DNA of 64,000 bases from CAYNWT01 sp964485095. GTDB taxonomy: Bacteria > Planctomycetota > Planctomycetia > Planctomycetales > Planctomycetaceae. The first letter of the stretch is position 1. Every line of letters starts with the position of its first letter. Where the stretch lies: positions 8,386 through 72,385 of the forward strand of contig CAZAIB010000017.1 of assembly GCA_964485095.1 (NCBI GenBank), written 5' to 3'. Position numbers and translations under genes: made by a program. This document shows positions 8,530 to 16,404 of this stretch, piece by piece. Under the pieces are notes generated by a model. The model did no database searches and was not told where the DNA came from. It saw only the letters and a list, made by a program, of their open reading frames with translations.

Positions 8530-8572
8530 GAGGGTCGGAGTGACTTCGGTCACCCCGGCCCTCACCCTTTTT
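8530..8572 (+). terminator. Intrinsic terminator with UUCG tetraloop
   Basis: Stem arms 8530-8544 and 8549-8563 pair over 15 positions (one mismatch, one G-U) around a TTCG loop, followed shortly by TTTTT (8568-8572). It probably ends the murE-murF-mraY transcript 140 bases after mraY. Between mraY and the hairpin (8392-8529) no gene is visible. Confidence 0.8.
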
Positions 8573-8637
8573 GTGGCTGTGAAAATGCGGTTTAAGATCG
8601 CGCCCGGACCCGAGCGAGACGGAACCGCAACGCGACT

Positions 8638-8768
8638 GGGTGGCCGGGGCTGGACTGAGCCTGCGAAGGAAGCCCCGGTTCGATCACCAAGCAAAGTTCC
8701 AATCCAAGTGAAACGTACGGACCACGTTCCGGGGTTTCACTCCTTCGTCGCTCCAACCCCGGCCACCC
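8638..8768. repeat. Long inverted repeat made of two covarying hairpins
   Basis: Outer arms 8638-8654 and 8752-8768 pair over 17 bases with one wobble. Inside, each half makes its own hairpin: CCGGGGCT/AGCCCCGG (8644-8651 with 8671-8678) and CCGGGGTT/AACCCCGG (8729-8736 with 8755-8762). The one difference between the two stems is compensated on the other strand. The loops are also related (GCGAAGGA against the reverse complement ACGAAGGA). It lies in the 440-base spacer between mraY and the convergent amidohydrolase gene; the rest of that spacer holds only the terminator. Confidence 0.75.
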
Positions 8769-8831
8769 CGATTGCGGCCTAGGACCGAAACCTATTTCAG
8801 CTAGCGACGCTGTCGGTCAGGCACTCTTCGC

Positions 8832-10028
8832 CTACGAGTTCCCAGGCCGCACCCACGCGCCGTCGTCGCAAACAGCGACCGGACTAAACGCATCGAACAG
8901 CTCCGCGAAGAACTCCGTCTGCGGCGATTGGCACTCCAGCAGTGAGAACGTTGCTGAGCCATCCACGACGACATGTTCTGGCTGACCAATCAACGCCAGG
9001 CTACCGTGTCGCGTGGCCATGTCTAAAGCCAACACTGGCCCCGCATCGGTTGTGCGGTGTAGATAAGCGGCTTCGTTCCAGATAGACAAATCCGGATTCG
9101 ACGCCCGACTGTCGGTTCCCAAAGCCACATTCAACCCACGCTCCAGCATCTGCCGCCACGGGTGCGGTTCGTGGCCGAAGTGAGCGTGAGTTCGCGGGCA
9201 GTAGACGACGTTTACATTCGAAAGCGACGCCGCCAAATCAATTTCGCGTTCACTGAAGTAGTTGGCGTGAGCCAAAAGAACCTGCGGCGCGGCGGACAGA
9301 CATTCGATGAACTCACAGACACTGCGGGTCGGGAAGAGTCCCGGTTCCCAAACATCGAAGTCCTGCAGCATCTGAGCCATCGGGCCCGTGCCGCGTTCCA
9401 GCAGTTCCAATTCCTCACGCGTCTCAGCGATGTGCATCATCACCGCTCGATAGGTCCGGGCCGCAGTGGCGACCAGCGTGTCCAGCAAATCAAGTCGAAC
9501 GCTGTAGGGTGCGTGCGGGCTGATGCCGCTGTGAGCCCCCCAGTGGAACCCGCTGCGCGGCCAGATGTTGACGTGTTCAATCGCGTCGGCCACACGCCGA
9601 TCGTCGAGGCCGATGTATTCCACGAACCGATTCGGGTACAGCCGCGTCGCCGGCAGGTGCGCGGTTTGAGCCATCGGGACCGTGTCCGCGACTCGCAGCG
9701 TCGCGGCCGCTTCGACTTCGCGCAGGCCAACTTCGACGGCGTGCGTTGGGTTCTCCCGGGAGGCTCGATGGCCGATGACTTTGCGAATCCAATCGGGAAA
9801 CGTGTTACCGGCCGGGATGGGTGGTGAGACGTCGCTGAGTTCCAGATGCGTGTGAGCATTCACCAGCGGCGGAATGATGGCGAGCGACGAATCGGTGTGG
9901 CGAATGGACCGGATATCGGCGATTTCACCATCCACAACTTCCATCGCCACGTTGGGAACCGGTTCACCCTTTCCGGAATAGAACCACGCGACTTCGATGG
10001 TGAAGTTGTTGTCTTCAAATTCAATCAC
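8832..10028 (-). CDS. Amidohydrolase-superfamily deaminase (aminofutalosine deaminase-like)
   Basis: A 398-residue metal-dependent hydrolase of the cytosine deaminase/chlorohydrolase type. The metal site NAHTHLELS (57-65) is followed by HAPYSV, MHIAETREE with the catalytic His/Glu pair, an AHANY histidine and LGTDSRASNPDLS with the metal-binding Asp. The HTHLELS wording is common in enzymes annotated as aminodeoxyfutalosine deaminase of the menaquinone pathway, but no other menaquinone gene is near, so substrate is uncertain. Its start overlaps the uvrA stop as ATGA, implying translational coupling. Confidence 0.8.
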   Translation of the reverse strand: MIEFEDNNFTIEVAWFYSGKGEPVPNVAMEVVDGEIADIRSIRHTDSSLAIIPPLVNAHTHLELSDVSPPIPAGNTFPDWIRKVIGHRASRENPTHAVEVGLREVEAAATLRVADTVPMAQTAHLPATRLYPNRFVEYIGLDDRRVADAIEHVNIWPRSGFHWGAHSGISPHAPYSVRLDLLDTLVATAARTYRAVMMHIAETREELELLERGTGPMAQMLQDFDVWEPGLFPTRSVCEFIECLSAAPQVLLAHANYFSEREIDLAASLSNVNVVYCPRTHAHFGHEPHPWRQMLERGLNVALGTDSRASNPDLSIWNEAAYLHRTTDAGPVLALDMATRHGSLALIGQPEHVVVDGSATFSLLECQSPQTEFFAELFDAFSPVAVCDDGAWVRPGNS

Positions 10029-12850
10029 ACTTCACCTCGCAGCATTGCACCGGTGAGTGAAGTTGGTTCGGCTATCACGTCAGCCGGCGTCCCTGCAACA
10101 ACCACCGAGCCACCAGCATGTCCGGCCTGCGGCCCAAGGTCAATGATGTGGTCAGCCGCAGCAATGATATCGCGATTGTGTTCGACCACGACCAACGAAT
10201 GGCCAGCTTCCAACAATGAATCAAAGCACTTCAGCAGAACCGCGACATCTTTCCCATGCAGCCCGACGCTTGGTTCGTCCAACAGAAACAGTGTAGCGAA
10301 CCGATCGGACGCGGTTTGCCGAGTTGCCTTACTGGCCAGCGAAGCCAGGTGCGAAGCAATCTTCAGCCGTTGAGCCTCACCGCCGGACAGCGTTGTTGCT
10401 GGTTGCCCCAGCGGCAGGTAGCCAAGCCCCGTGTCTCGCAAAACCTTCAGCTTCTTCTGCAATCGGTTCTTGCCACGAAACAGCATGAACGCGTCGTCGG
10501 CGGTTTGCCGCAGCACATCCGAGATACTCAAGCCACGATACCGAGCCTCCAAAACCTCCGGCTTGAACCGGGCGCCGTCGCATTCGGGGCAGGTCATTTC
10601 GACATCCGCCATGAACTGCATGTCGATAGTGACCGAACCGGCTCCTTCGCACTTCGGGCAGCGGCCGCCGGTTGATGAATTGAAACTAAATGTTCCCGGT
10701 GTGAAGTCTCGCTTCTTCGCTTCGGCCGTCTCGGCGAACACCTTCCGGATCTCACCGAACACATCAAGGTACGTGGCCGGAACACTGCGCGCTGTTCGGC
10801 CGATTGGTTTTTGATCAATCAGAACCACATTCGCAACCTGATCCAGTCCCTCCAGCGAATCCCATTCGCCGATTTGATCGACAGAACACTCGCGCCCCAG
10901 CGCGCGGCAGGTCGCGGGGAACAACGTCTGTTCGATGAGCGAGCTTTTACCGCAGCCGCTAATTCCGGATACGACCGTCAACACACCCAGTGGGAACTCG
11001 ACCCGCAGGTCTTTCAGATTGTTGGTCCGCGCACCGGTCAGTGCGATTGAACCGCGGCGTTCGCGAACCGCCGCCTTCACGTCACCGGAATCGGCCGAAC
11101 GCAGCCAGTCTGCCGTCGCCGAATCATTGCTGCCCAGCAAATCACCGACCGCGCCTGACCACACAACTTCGCCGCCGCCGGAACCAGCTCCCGGGCCGAT
11201 GTCGATAACCTGGTCGCCCGACCGAATGAAGTCCGGATCGTGTTCGACCACAACAACCGTGTTCCCCACGTCGCGCAGACGCTGCACGGCTGAGATGATT
11301 TTTCGCGTGTCGTTTGCGTGCAGGCCGGCAGTCGGTTCGTCCAGAACGTACAGGGTGTTCACGAGACTGGAACCCAGCGCGGCGGTCAGTGCCACGCGTT
11401 GTGATTCGCCGGCCGACAGCGTTCGCATCGAACGATTCAGAGTCAGATAGCCGACTCCGCTTTCGACCAGGTACTGCAACCGGGAAATGACTTCCGCCAA
11501 CAGCGGTCGCGCGACTTTTTGCTGCTGTTCTTCTAATTCAAGCGAGTCGATGAATGCGATGCCTTGCGGGATCGACATGCCAGCGACGTCGCTGACGTTC
11601 TTCCCCCCAACCCGAACCGATCGCGCGGATGCGTTTAGACGGCTGCCGCCACATTCTTCGCACGTCTCATACGAACGCCACCGAGCCAGCAATACGCCGA
11701 CGCCCCGTTTGTATCGGTTGCGCTGCAGCCAATCGAAGAACCCGCGCAGGCCGCCGAAGTTGCGTTCGGGAACACCGTCTGAAATCAGCCGCAGGTGCTG
11801 CGGTTCTAAGTCAGCGAATGGAACGTCAACGGGTAGGTCGTAGTCGTCGGCCAGTTCTAGCAGCTCATCAAGTTCGTGCCGATACGCGGGCGTCGTCCAC
11901 GGAACAATCGCGCCGTCGGCCAGTGAGACGGTGGTGTCGGGAACCAATTTGTCAAACGAAAATGTCGTCTGCGAACCAAACCCCGTGCACGCTGCGCACG
12001 CACCGTGGGGTGAGTTGAAACTGAGGCTCTGCGGAGCGATGGGTTCGAACTGATCGTGGCAATCGGGGCACGTTGGCAGTGAGAAAAACCGGTGAGCGGT
12101 CCACGGTTTGTCATCGATGGTGATTGCGTGGCTTGTGTTGTCGCCTGCGCGAAGAACCATGCAGTTGCCGCCAGCGAGGTCCATTGCCGATTCGACGCTT
12201 TCGCACAGCCGACCGCGTTCTGTCGAACCGGTCTTCAGCCGGTCCAAAACGATCAGTACCTGGCTTTCGTCCGGCAGCGTGGTCACGTCATCGATTCGAG
12301 CCGACGTTCCATCCACCACCAGTCGCTGAATCCCTTCCGCCTTTAGCATCTCCAGCCACGCCGCTCGATCCTGTGAATCATCCAGTTCAAAACAAACCTG
12401 AAACCGCTCGCCCGGTTCCCAGTCAGCCACAGTGTCTGCGACCTCTTCGGGTGTGTGCGATACGACTGGCGCGTTGCATGTTGGGCAGTATTGTTTGCCG
12501 ATCCGAGCGAACAGTAGCCGGAGGTATTCATCGATTTCGGTGGCGGTGGCGACGGTTGCTCGCGAGTTCGTGTTGCGGCGGTGCTGGCGAATCGCAACGG
12601 CGGGCGGAATGTGTTCCACTCGATCCACATCCGGACGCGGCATCTGGTCGAGGTATTGTCGGGCCCATGTCGAAAAACATTCCACGTAGCGCCGCTGACC
12701 TTCGGCGTAAAGCGTATCGAATGCCAGGCTGCTCTTGCCGGAGCCGCTCACGCCGGTGACGACCGTCAATTCGCCAATCGGAATACTGACATCGATGTTC
12801 TTCAGATTGTGAACACGAATGCCACGTGCTTCGATGGTCTGCTGAGCCAC
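10025..12850 (-). CDS. uvrA: UvrA-family excinuclease ABC subunit A (divergent)
   Basis: A 941-residue UvrA with two ABC ATPase modules: P-loops GVSGSGKSS (33-41) and GISGCGKSS (near 630), with LSAGESQR and LSGGEAQR signatures and two DEP Walker B segments. Cysteine pairs CPTC, CPDC/CAAC, CEEC and CPKC/CPEC mark the zinc modules, and the UvrB-binding region is present. The segment after the first zinc pair reads AIRQHRRNTNSRATVATATEI instead of the usual IDQKTTSRNPRSTVGT-like text, so this may be a UvrA paralogue rather than the main repair enzyme. It is coupled to the downstream deaminase gene. Confidence 0.88.
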   Translation of the reverse strand: MAQQTIEARGIRVHNLKNIDVSIPIGELTVVTGVSGSGKSSLAFDTLYAEGQRRYVECFSTWARQYLDQMPRPDVDRVEHIPPAVAIRQHRRNTNSRATVATATEIDEYLRLLFARIGKQYCPTCNAPVVSHTPEEVADTVADWEPGERFQVCFELDDSQDRAAWLEMLKAEGIQRLVVDGTSARIDDVTTLPDESQVLIVLDRLKTGSTERGRLCESVESAMDLAGGNCMVLRAGDNTSHAITIDDKPWTAHRFFSLPTCPDCHDQFEPIAPQSLSFNSPHGACAACTGFGSQTTFSFDKLVPDTTVSLADGAIVPWTTPAYRHELDELLELADDYDLPVDVPFADLEPQHLRLISDGVPERNFGGLRGFFDWLQRNRYKRGVGVLLARWRSYETCEECGGSRLNASARSVRVGGKNVSDVAGMSIPQGIAFIDSLELEEQQQKVARPLLAEVISRLQYLVESGVGYLTLNRSMRTLSAGESQRVALTAALGSSLVNTLYVLDEPTAGLHANDTRKIISAVQRLRDVGNTVVVVEHDPDFIRSGDQVIDIGPGAGSGGGEVVWSGAVGDLLGSNDSATADWLRSADSGDVKAAVRERRGSIALTGARTNNLKDLRVEFPLGVLTVVSGISGCGKSSLIEQTLFPATCRALGRECSVDQIGEWDSLEGLDQVANVVLIDQKPIGRTARSVPATYLDVFGEIRKVFAETAEAKKRDFTPGTFSFNSSTGGRCPKCEGAGSVTIDMQFMADVEMTCPECDGARFKPEVLEARYRGLSISDVLRQTADDAFMLFRGKNRLQKKLKVLRDTGLGYLPLGQPATTLSGGEAQRLKIASHLASLASKATRQTASDRFATLFLLDEPSVGLHGKDVAVLLKCFDSLLEAGHSLVVVEHNRDIIAAADHIIDLGPQAGHAGGSVVVAGTPADVIAEPTSLTGAMLRGEV

Positions 12851-12926
12851 GATGGTGCGCTTCGAGATAGGTCAGATCAGGTCTGGCCTGATTCTGGGTT
12901 GGAACGGAGTCAGCGGGAGTGGCCGA

Positions 12927-14138
12927 TCATTGTTTCATGATCATAAGCGTCAGCGCGAGGATTCCCAGTATGCCGACCCCGCCGACGCCCAAAAGGATCA
13001 GCCAGATGTCGGTCGGTTGCTCAGCGGCCTGCGGCGCGGCAACGTCGGGCGCGGGTGGCGTGGCCTCGGCGGGCGATACTTTGGACGCGGTCGGCTCCAA
13101 AGCTGCAACTTCCTGACTGTCCTTCCGTTCAACCACAACGCCGGTCGGTTCTGCATCGTTGACGGATTCGGTCTTTGGCTTTCCGAACTGCGAAAGCCCC
13201 ATCAACGGCGGCAGTTCGACATCGGTATTGATGGATGTCTCTACCAGCGAGTCCCAATCGACGGCCAGCAACAAATCAACGCCCGGGTTTTGATCTTTCA
13301 CCTGGCACGAACACGGACCAATGAGGAACCGACACGCATCGTCAATCACATCGTTCGCGATCCCTTCACCGATCAACGCATACAGCGCCCGGCCGCGACC
13401 GAACACCGGGAACGCTAACGGCTGACCGGCGTATTCATCGCCCATGAGGTCCGGTTCGACGTGCATCAGCGATTGAGTGAAGAACGATTCTTCGACATCG
13501 GTGCGGCTAACCGTGAGCAGTTTGAATCGCAGCTTCAACTTGTTCGGATCGAACCCGTCCGCGATATCCTGAGCGTCAGGCATCGATAGTTTCAGGTTGG
13601 CTTCGTTGTACTCCAGCCGTTTTTGCAGCGTGTCTTTGGCTGCCTTGTCGGCGGCTTCGTTGCCGGACAACAGCAGCAGCCAGACGGCGGAGGTTCCGTC
13701 AATTAGTTCTTCGGCAACCTGCTGACGAATGTTCGAATCGACTAGCTGGTCCAGGTTTTCCTGCGACAACGGGGCGGACCAGATGATCGGTTGTTGCTGC
13801 TTGATGTCGGGCGAACGCACAACAATCTGCGGCAACTTGCTGTCCGGGTGAGCCACCTTCCACTCATCGACCAACCGGCGAGAGTCTTCAGTCGAACCAT
13901 CGACCCGTCGCACTCTTAGATTCGCAACCGGGCTTCCCGATACCGGATCCGGCGCGAGTTGCTGGAGAAGTTGCGAGTGCTTTTCAGACAGTTCGCCGTC
14001 GGACACGATCAGGACTTCGTAGGCGTCCGGTTCCCATCGCTCCAAAGCGTACCGGAACACCGGAACCTGGCAGAACCAGGCCGCGCTCATGCCCGACAGC
14101 ACAAGTGCCACTCCCGCGATCGCAGTCCGGCCGATCAT
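12927..14138 (-). CDS. Hypothetical double-anchored membrane protein, 403 aa
   Basis: The ATG at 14138 is chosen because it lies right after the stop of the SUMF1 gene (TGACATG) and begins a clear N-terminal membrane segment (TAIAGVALVLSGMSAAWF). The frame itself is open to 14279. A ~320-residue region follows, then a proline/alanine-rich linker and a C-terminal membrane helix (WLILLGVGGVGILGILAL) ending in Met-Lys-Gln. The middle part has two close cysteines (GPCSCQV). No known domain is recognised. Tight linkage to the secreted SUMF1 protein suggests the two work together at the cell envelope. Confidence 0.75.
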   Translation of the reverse strand: MIGRTAIAGVALVLSGMSAAWFCQVPVFRYALERWEPDAYEVLIVSDGELSEKHSQLLQQLAPDPVSGSPVANLRVRRVDGSTEDSRRLVDEWKVAHPDSKLPQIVVRSPDIKQQQPIIWSAPLSQENLDQLVDSNIRQQVAEELIDGTSAVWLLLLSGNEAADKAAKDTLQKRLEYNEANLKLSMPDAQDIADGFDPNKLKLRFKLLTVSRTDVEESFFTQSLMHVEPDLMGDEYAGQPLAFPVFGRGRALYALIGEGIANDVIDDACRFLIGPCSCQVKDQNPGVDLLLAVDWDSLVETSINTDVELPPLMGLSQFGKPKTESVNDAEPTGVVVERKDSQEVAALEPTASKVSPAEATPPAPDVAAPQAAEQPTDIWLILLGVGGVGILGILALTLMIMKQ

Positions 14139-14139
14139 G

Positions 14140-15360
14140 TCACTCTCCGGCTTCTTTGATCTCTTTGGCAAGCGAAGGATCGACAAAGCCCCAGACTCCA
14201 CGTCCGCCAAGGATGCGCCCCTGAACGTCTCGCGTGAGCTTGCTGGAATACAGTTCCCAGAACTTCTCCTGCACGTCACGCTTTGGAGTCTTCAGCGGTC
14301 TTAACATTCTGAACCCAACGCAACCGGCCGGGTCTTCGGTAAACCACCACGGACTCAGCGGGATGTTGGGATCAGACTCGCGCCAGTCTTCGCCGTCGTC
14401 ACTGCTACCGTTGCCGGTTCGAGATCGAGCCGCGCTTCGAAGATCGGCTGTTGACGAATCCCATGAACCACCGCGAACAACCTGTGGGAAGATTCTCGTG
14501 GTTGGCATGATGGTCTCGGTCGCCAACAACGTCTTGCCAGCCAGCTTTTGGTACGCGTCTGCTTCATACTGATCGATAACCAGTTCGGCCACGTTTCCGT
14601 AAATATCGTGCAAGCCAAATGGGTTCGCCTTCTTGGTTCCGACGTGGTGGTAGACATCCTCTGAATTGTCTGTGTACCAGGCGTACTCACCCATCTTCGT
14701 CGCGTCGTCGCCGAAGAAGTACCGGCCCTCCGAACCAGCTCGCGCGGCGTATTCCCATTCGGATTCAGTCGGCAGACGATAGAACGAACCCGTCATGAGG
14801 CTCATCCATTTCGTGTACTGCCTGGCCGCGTACTGAGTCATCGTGACGGCCGGGTGTTCGTCGTCTTCACCCAATTGGTACGTGGTTCCAGGTTCGTACA
14901 GCGGCGTCGGAGCGGTAATCGCATCGGCGCGGTTCTTGTCGGTGACCACTTTGGGGCTTTGTTCTGACACGCGATTCTTGAAGATCTCGTACGTATCCAT
15001 GAACACTTTGTATTCAGCCCAGCTGACTTCCGTCTTGCCCATCCAAAACGGTTCCACATTCACTTTAAGCTGCGGGCCTTCGTCCGATTTCCTGCCCTTC
15101 TCAAAAGACGGGCTGCCCATCCGGAACGTTCCGGCGGGAACCGGAACCATTGTAAACTGCACATCCTCACGACCAGGAATGCTGATTGTGTAGGGAACCA
15201 TGAAGCCCTGCTTGGTCTCTACAAAGGGACCTTTGGCCGGTTTGGTCTTCGAAATACCCAACGGCAACTTCTTCATTTCCTGCGCGCCGGTTGAAGCGGG
15301 CGACAGAATCAGCGAAGCAATCGAGAGGGCAAAGCACACCCGCAAACAAGACATCAGCAA
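14140..15360 (-). CDS. Secreted SUMF1/FGE-fold protein lacking catalytic cysteines
   Basis: A 406-residue protein with a signal peptide (to about residue 26) and a SUMF1 domain: VPVPAGTFRMGS (72-83), PFWMGKTEVSWAEY, LPTESEWEYAARAG (196-209), NPFGLHDIYGNVAEL (246-260), VVRGGSW (294-300) and CVGFRML. In true formylglycine-generating enzymes the segment after GGSW carries the paired copper/catalytic cysteines; here it reads DSSTADLRSAARSR with none. It is therefore probably a binding or structural relative and not the activator of the window's sulfatases. First gene of a minus-strand run with the double-anchored membrane protein. Confidence 0.85.
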   Translation of the reverse strand: MLMSCLRVCFALSIASLILSPASTGAQEMKKLPLGISKTKPAKGPFVETKQGFMVPYTISIPGREDVQFTMVPVPAGTFRMGSPSFEKGRKSDEGPQLKVNVEPFWMGKTEVSWAEYKVFMDTYEIFKNRVSEQSPKVVTDKNRADAITAPTPLYEPGTTYQLGEDDEHPAVTMTQYAARQYTKWMSLMTGSFYRLPTESEWEYAARAGSEGRYFFGDDATKMGEYAWYTDNSEDVYHHVGTKKANPFGLHDIYGNVAELVIDQYEADAYQKLAGKTLLATETIMPTTRIFPQVVRGGSWDSSTADLRSAARSRTGNGSSDDGEDWRESDPNIPLSPWWFTEDPAGCVGFRMLRPLKTPKRDVQEKFWELYSSKLTRDVQGRILGGRGVWGFVDPSLAKEIKEAGE

Positions 15361-15534
15361 CTCCGAGGCGATTGGTTCGTCATTTTGGGAACAATCAGGT
15401 TACAGGATAACAGCCTGTGAGACTCACAGCCAATTACGAGGAAGCGTGCTTCCGCGTTGCATTCCAGCGTCGATCGCACGAATAATACGCCTCGCAACGA
15501 CTTCTGACTTCAGAAATGTCACAGACTGGCAGCC
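15361..15534. promoter_or_regulatory. Divergent intergenic region
   Basis: 174 bases between the minus-strand SUMF1-type gene and the plus-strand Usp-like gene must hold promoters for both. A small perfect inverted repeat GGAAGC-GT-GCTTCC lies near 15440-15453. No clear -35/-10 pair could be assigned with confidence. Confidence 0.35.
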
Positions 15535-16389
15535 ATGAGCGACAACATCGATCGATTTGAGTCGATCTTCAGACGGACAGAACGCGAACGTTTCAACTAC
15601 GTCGACGTACCGATTGAATCGATCGCGATCGTGACAGATCAGGACGCTGCCGCTGCGGAAGAAACCAAAAAGGTTCTGCTGGAAGTGCTGCCTCGACTGG
15701 AATCGGCCAATGGTTTTCGAGTCATTACCGGCGATCAGTACTCAACCGTTTCACAGCTCAAGGAACGCGTCGATGCCGAACAAACCGATCTTATCGTCAC
15801 GTATCGCCACCTGCAGGAAGAAGACCTGATACCGCACCACAGTTTGGGCGTGTACCTGGACGTGCTGACGCAGACAACGTCGATCCCGGTTCTGGTTCTC
15901 CCGGGAACCGCCAGGGATCCGAAGAAGGTAGCCGGTCGGGATGCAGACCGAGTGATGGTTGTCGCTGACCACATCACCGGAGACGCCCGGCTAATCAACT
16001 ACGGGGTGCGGGTCGTTCGAAACGGCGGAACAATCTGGTTCTGCCACGTCGAAGACGACAAGACATACGAACGCTACATGCACGCGATCGAACGTATTCC
16101 TGAGATCAACACATCTGCGGCTCGCGATCTGGTGAAGGATCAGTTGTTGCGGGAAGCGTCGTTGTTTATCGAAGACTGCGTCACAGAGCTAAAAGAAAAA
16201 GGCCCGCATATCAGTTTCCAGAGTGTTGTCCGGATGGGGCATCATCTGAAACAGTACCGGAGCCTGGTTGAAGAAAATCAAATCGAATTGGTCGTCATCA
16301 ACACAAAGGATGACGATCAACTTGCGATGCACGGGATGGCGTATTCGCTGAGTGTCGAAATGACCGAAGTCCCGTTGCTGCTGCTGTAA
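15535..16389 (+). CDS. Universal stress protein-like protein, tandem domains
   Basis: A 284-residue soluble protein whose two halves look like UspA-type alpha/beta domains. The first ends at IPVLVLPGTAR (about 118-128); the second starts with VMVVADHITGDARLINYGVRVV and ends VEMTEVPLLLL. The ATP-binding G-2x-G-9x-G(S/T) signature is not clear, so nucleotide binding is uncertain. Its stop lies 15 bases before the ion transporter gene, and Usp proteins are often paired with cation/proton antiporters, so it probably regulates or senses for that transporter. Confidence 0.75.
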   Translation: MSDNIDRFESIFRRTERERFNYVDVPIESIAIVTDQDAAAAEETKKVLLEVLPRLESANGFRVITGDQYSTVSQLKERVDAEQTDLIVTYRHLQEEDLIPHHSLGVYLDVLTQTTSIPVLVLPGTARDPKKVAGRDADRVMVVADHITGDARLINYGVRVVRNGGTIWFCHVEDDKTYERYMHAIERIPEINTSAARDLVKDQLLREASLFIEDCVTELKEKGPHISFQSVVRMGHHLKQYRSLVEENQIELVVINTKDDDQLAMHGMAYSLSVEMTEVPLLLL

Positions 16390-16404
16390 TCGGAAGGTTC
16401 ACGG

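Noticed and set aside
14140..15360. Functional formylglycine-generating enzyme for the sulfatases
   Set aside because: The domain is present, but the catalytic/copper cysteines after GGSW are missing, so only the fold is called.
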